From positions 3,224,001-3,288,000 of the forward strand of contig CM082576.2 of NCBI GenBank assembly GCA_040954595.2: a stretch of 64,000 bases of DNA, given 5' to 3'. The notes beneath the pieces are model-generated. The model ran no database searches. It saw only the letters and a program-made list of their open reading frames with translations, and had not been told where the DNA came from. The DNA is from Balanoglossus misakiensis. Its lineage: Eukaryota; Hemichordata. The position numbers and the translations under genes are program-made. This document shows positions 63,341-64,000 of this stretch, in pieces; the first letter of the stretch is position 1, and every line of letters begins with the position of its first letter.

Positions 63341-64000
63341 CGGCAGCATAGTAATGACACATTCGGACAAGTTCGTATATGTTCGGGTAGAGCCGAATAA
63401 TGGCAATGGCGGACGACCCCCCACGAAGTAGGAGGAAAGTCATGCGATGTGGCTATGTAGAAATCAGCCATTACAAGCGAAAAATACCACGCACTACGCC
63501 ATCTTGGTGCAGTGTTGCTCAGCAATATCCAGCTCGTCTTTGGCCGATTTTTTGGTGGAATTTCCCCGGCTGAGGTAAGTGAATTGACCCGTTTGACTCG
63601 TGCAATGTCATGATCGCAAGTTATATTGGCTGCTCGGCAAGAAAATGTCGGAGATGGCCTCGCTATTTGTGCCAGTTTCAGCGTGGACTTCAGGTCAGAC
63701 AGTCAGAGGGTGATGTTTCAAAATTCGCTCTGTCTTCTCATTACAGACAGTGCATGCACTCGGGCGCGTGGGCCTCGCGTTCCCTCATGAAATGTCGCGC
63801 AATCTCTCCCTTCGTGTCCAGCTTCGTCCTCTGCCGCAAAGTTTCGCCGAACAAGAAAGTTTTTCATAGTAACGTAGAGCGCGAAAGTTTAAAGTTTGTG
63901 TGGCATGGGTCCGGTACACGTAGGGCCGAGTCGTCGTAAAGGTTAAATCAGCGGCGCACGATACCACGTTAGCAAATAAAATAAAAATGTGATATTTGGA
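63340..64000 (+). promoter_or_regulatory. Orphan CpG-rich promoter with probable non-coding first exon
   Basis: CpG density rises sharply. A YY1-like CGCCATCTTGG lies near 63498-63508. About 65 bp later comes a near-ideal donor, GAG followed by GTAAGTG (boundary 63574/63575). This is how the housekeeping genes in this window begin, so a plus-strand gene probably starts here and continues beyond the window. The open frame at 63610-63939 has no recognised similarity and would lie in the first intron. Confidence 0.4.

Noticed and set aside
1-64000. CRISPR arrays, operons, prokaryotic terminators or ribosome binding sites
   Set aside because: The window is intron-rich animal DNA. The only regular tandem array (58734-58878) has no spacers.

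Overview
The window is animal nuclear DNA. Genes are split into many short exons with ordinary GT/AG borders (one GC/AG). Introns reach about 11 kb, intergenic DNA is AT-rich, and CpG-rich patches mark the promoters. The proteins are metazoan: amnionless, the B56-epsilon subunit of PP2A, TOMM20, SmD2, FKBP2 and a two-RRM SR protein. A TIR-domain gene of a kind typical of TIR-rich invertebrates and scattered ACATGTA motifs suggest a lancelet-like or hemichordate-like deuterostome. A lophotrochozoan cannot be excluded, and no species call is possible from the sequence alone.

Layout, left to right. (1) 1148-8179, minus: a 19-exon gene for a 1024-residue protein with four SPRY-like domains, a C-terminal TIR domain and a final Cys-Leu-Ile-Leu (CaaX-type) box. 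(2) 8832-10749, plus: TOMM20, head to head with gene 1 across about 650 bp. (3) 10757-14000: TOMM20 3' UTR, then an orphan tract without a recognisable gene. (4) 14911-44184, plus: PPP2R5E, 13 coding exons, with introns 1 and 2 of about 11.8 and 11.0 kb. (5) 46375-47512, minus: FKBP2, whose probable untranslated first exon lies near 48383-48430. (6) 48613-49647, plus: SNRPD2, divergent from FKBP2. (7) 52121-55493, minus: a SRSF4/5/6-class splicing factor with a 5' UTR exon near 56236. (8) 57287-61531, minus: AMN. (9) 61700-64000: no coding gene; a CpG-rich stretch with a YY1-like site and a strong splice donor at 63574/63575 looks like the start of a gene running rightward out of the window.

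Most genes are housekeeping genes packed in divergent or convergent pairs and do not form one pathway. The unusual item is the SPRY-TIR-CaaX protein. It holds a tandem duplication of a seven-exon block, has a glutamate where catalytic TIR NADases have theirs, and ends in a predicted prenylation signal. This suggests a membrane-tethered innate-immune or NAD-metabolising signalling protein.

Small mobile elements are also visible: two 93-bp TTAA-flanked (piggyBac-like) elements, one 342-bp hAT-like element with an 8-bp target duplication, and a 75-bp near-perfect foldback. All exon borders were assigned by eye from reading frame, splice consensus and protein similarity; none was confirmed by transcript data.
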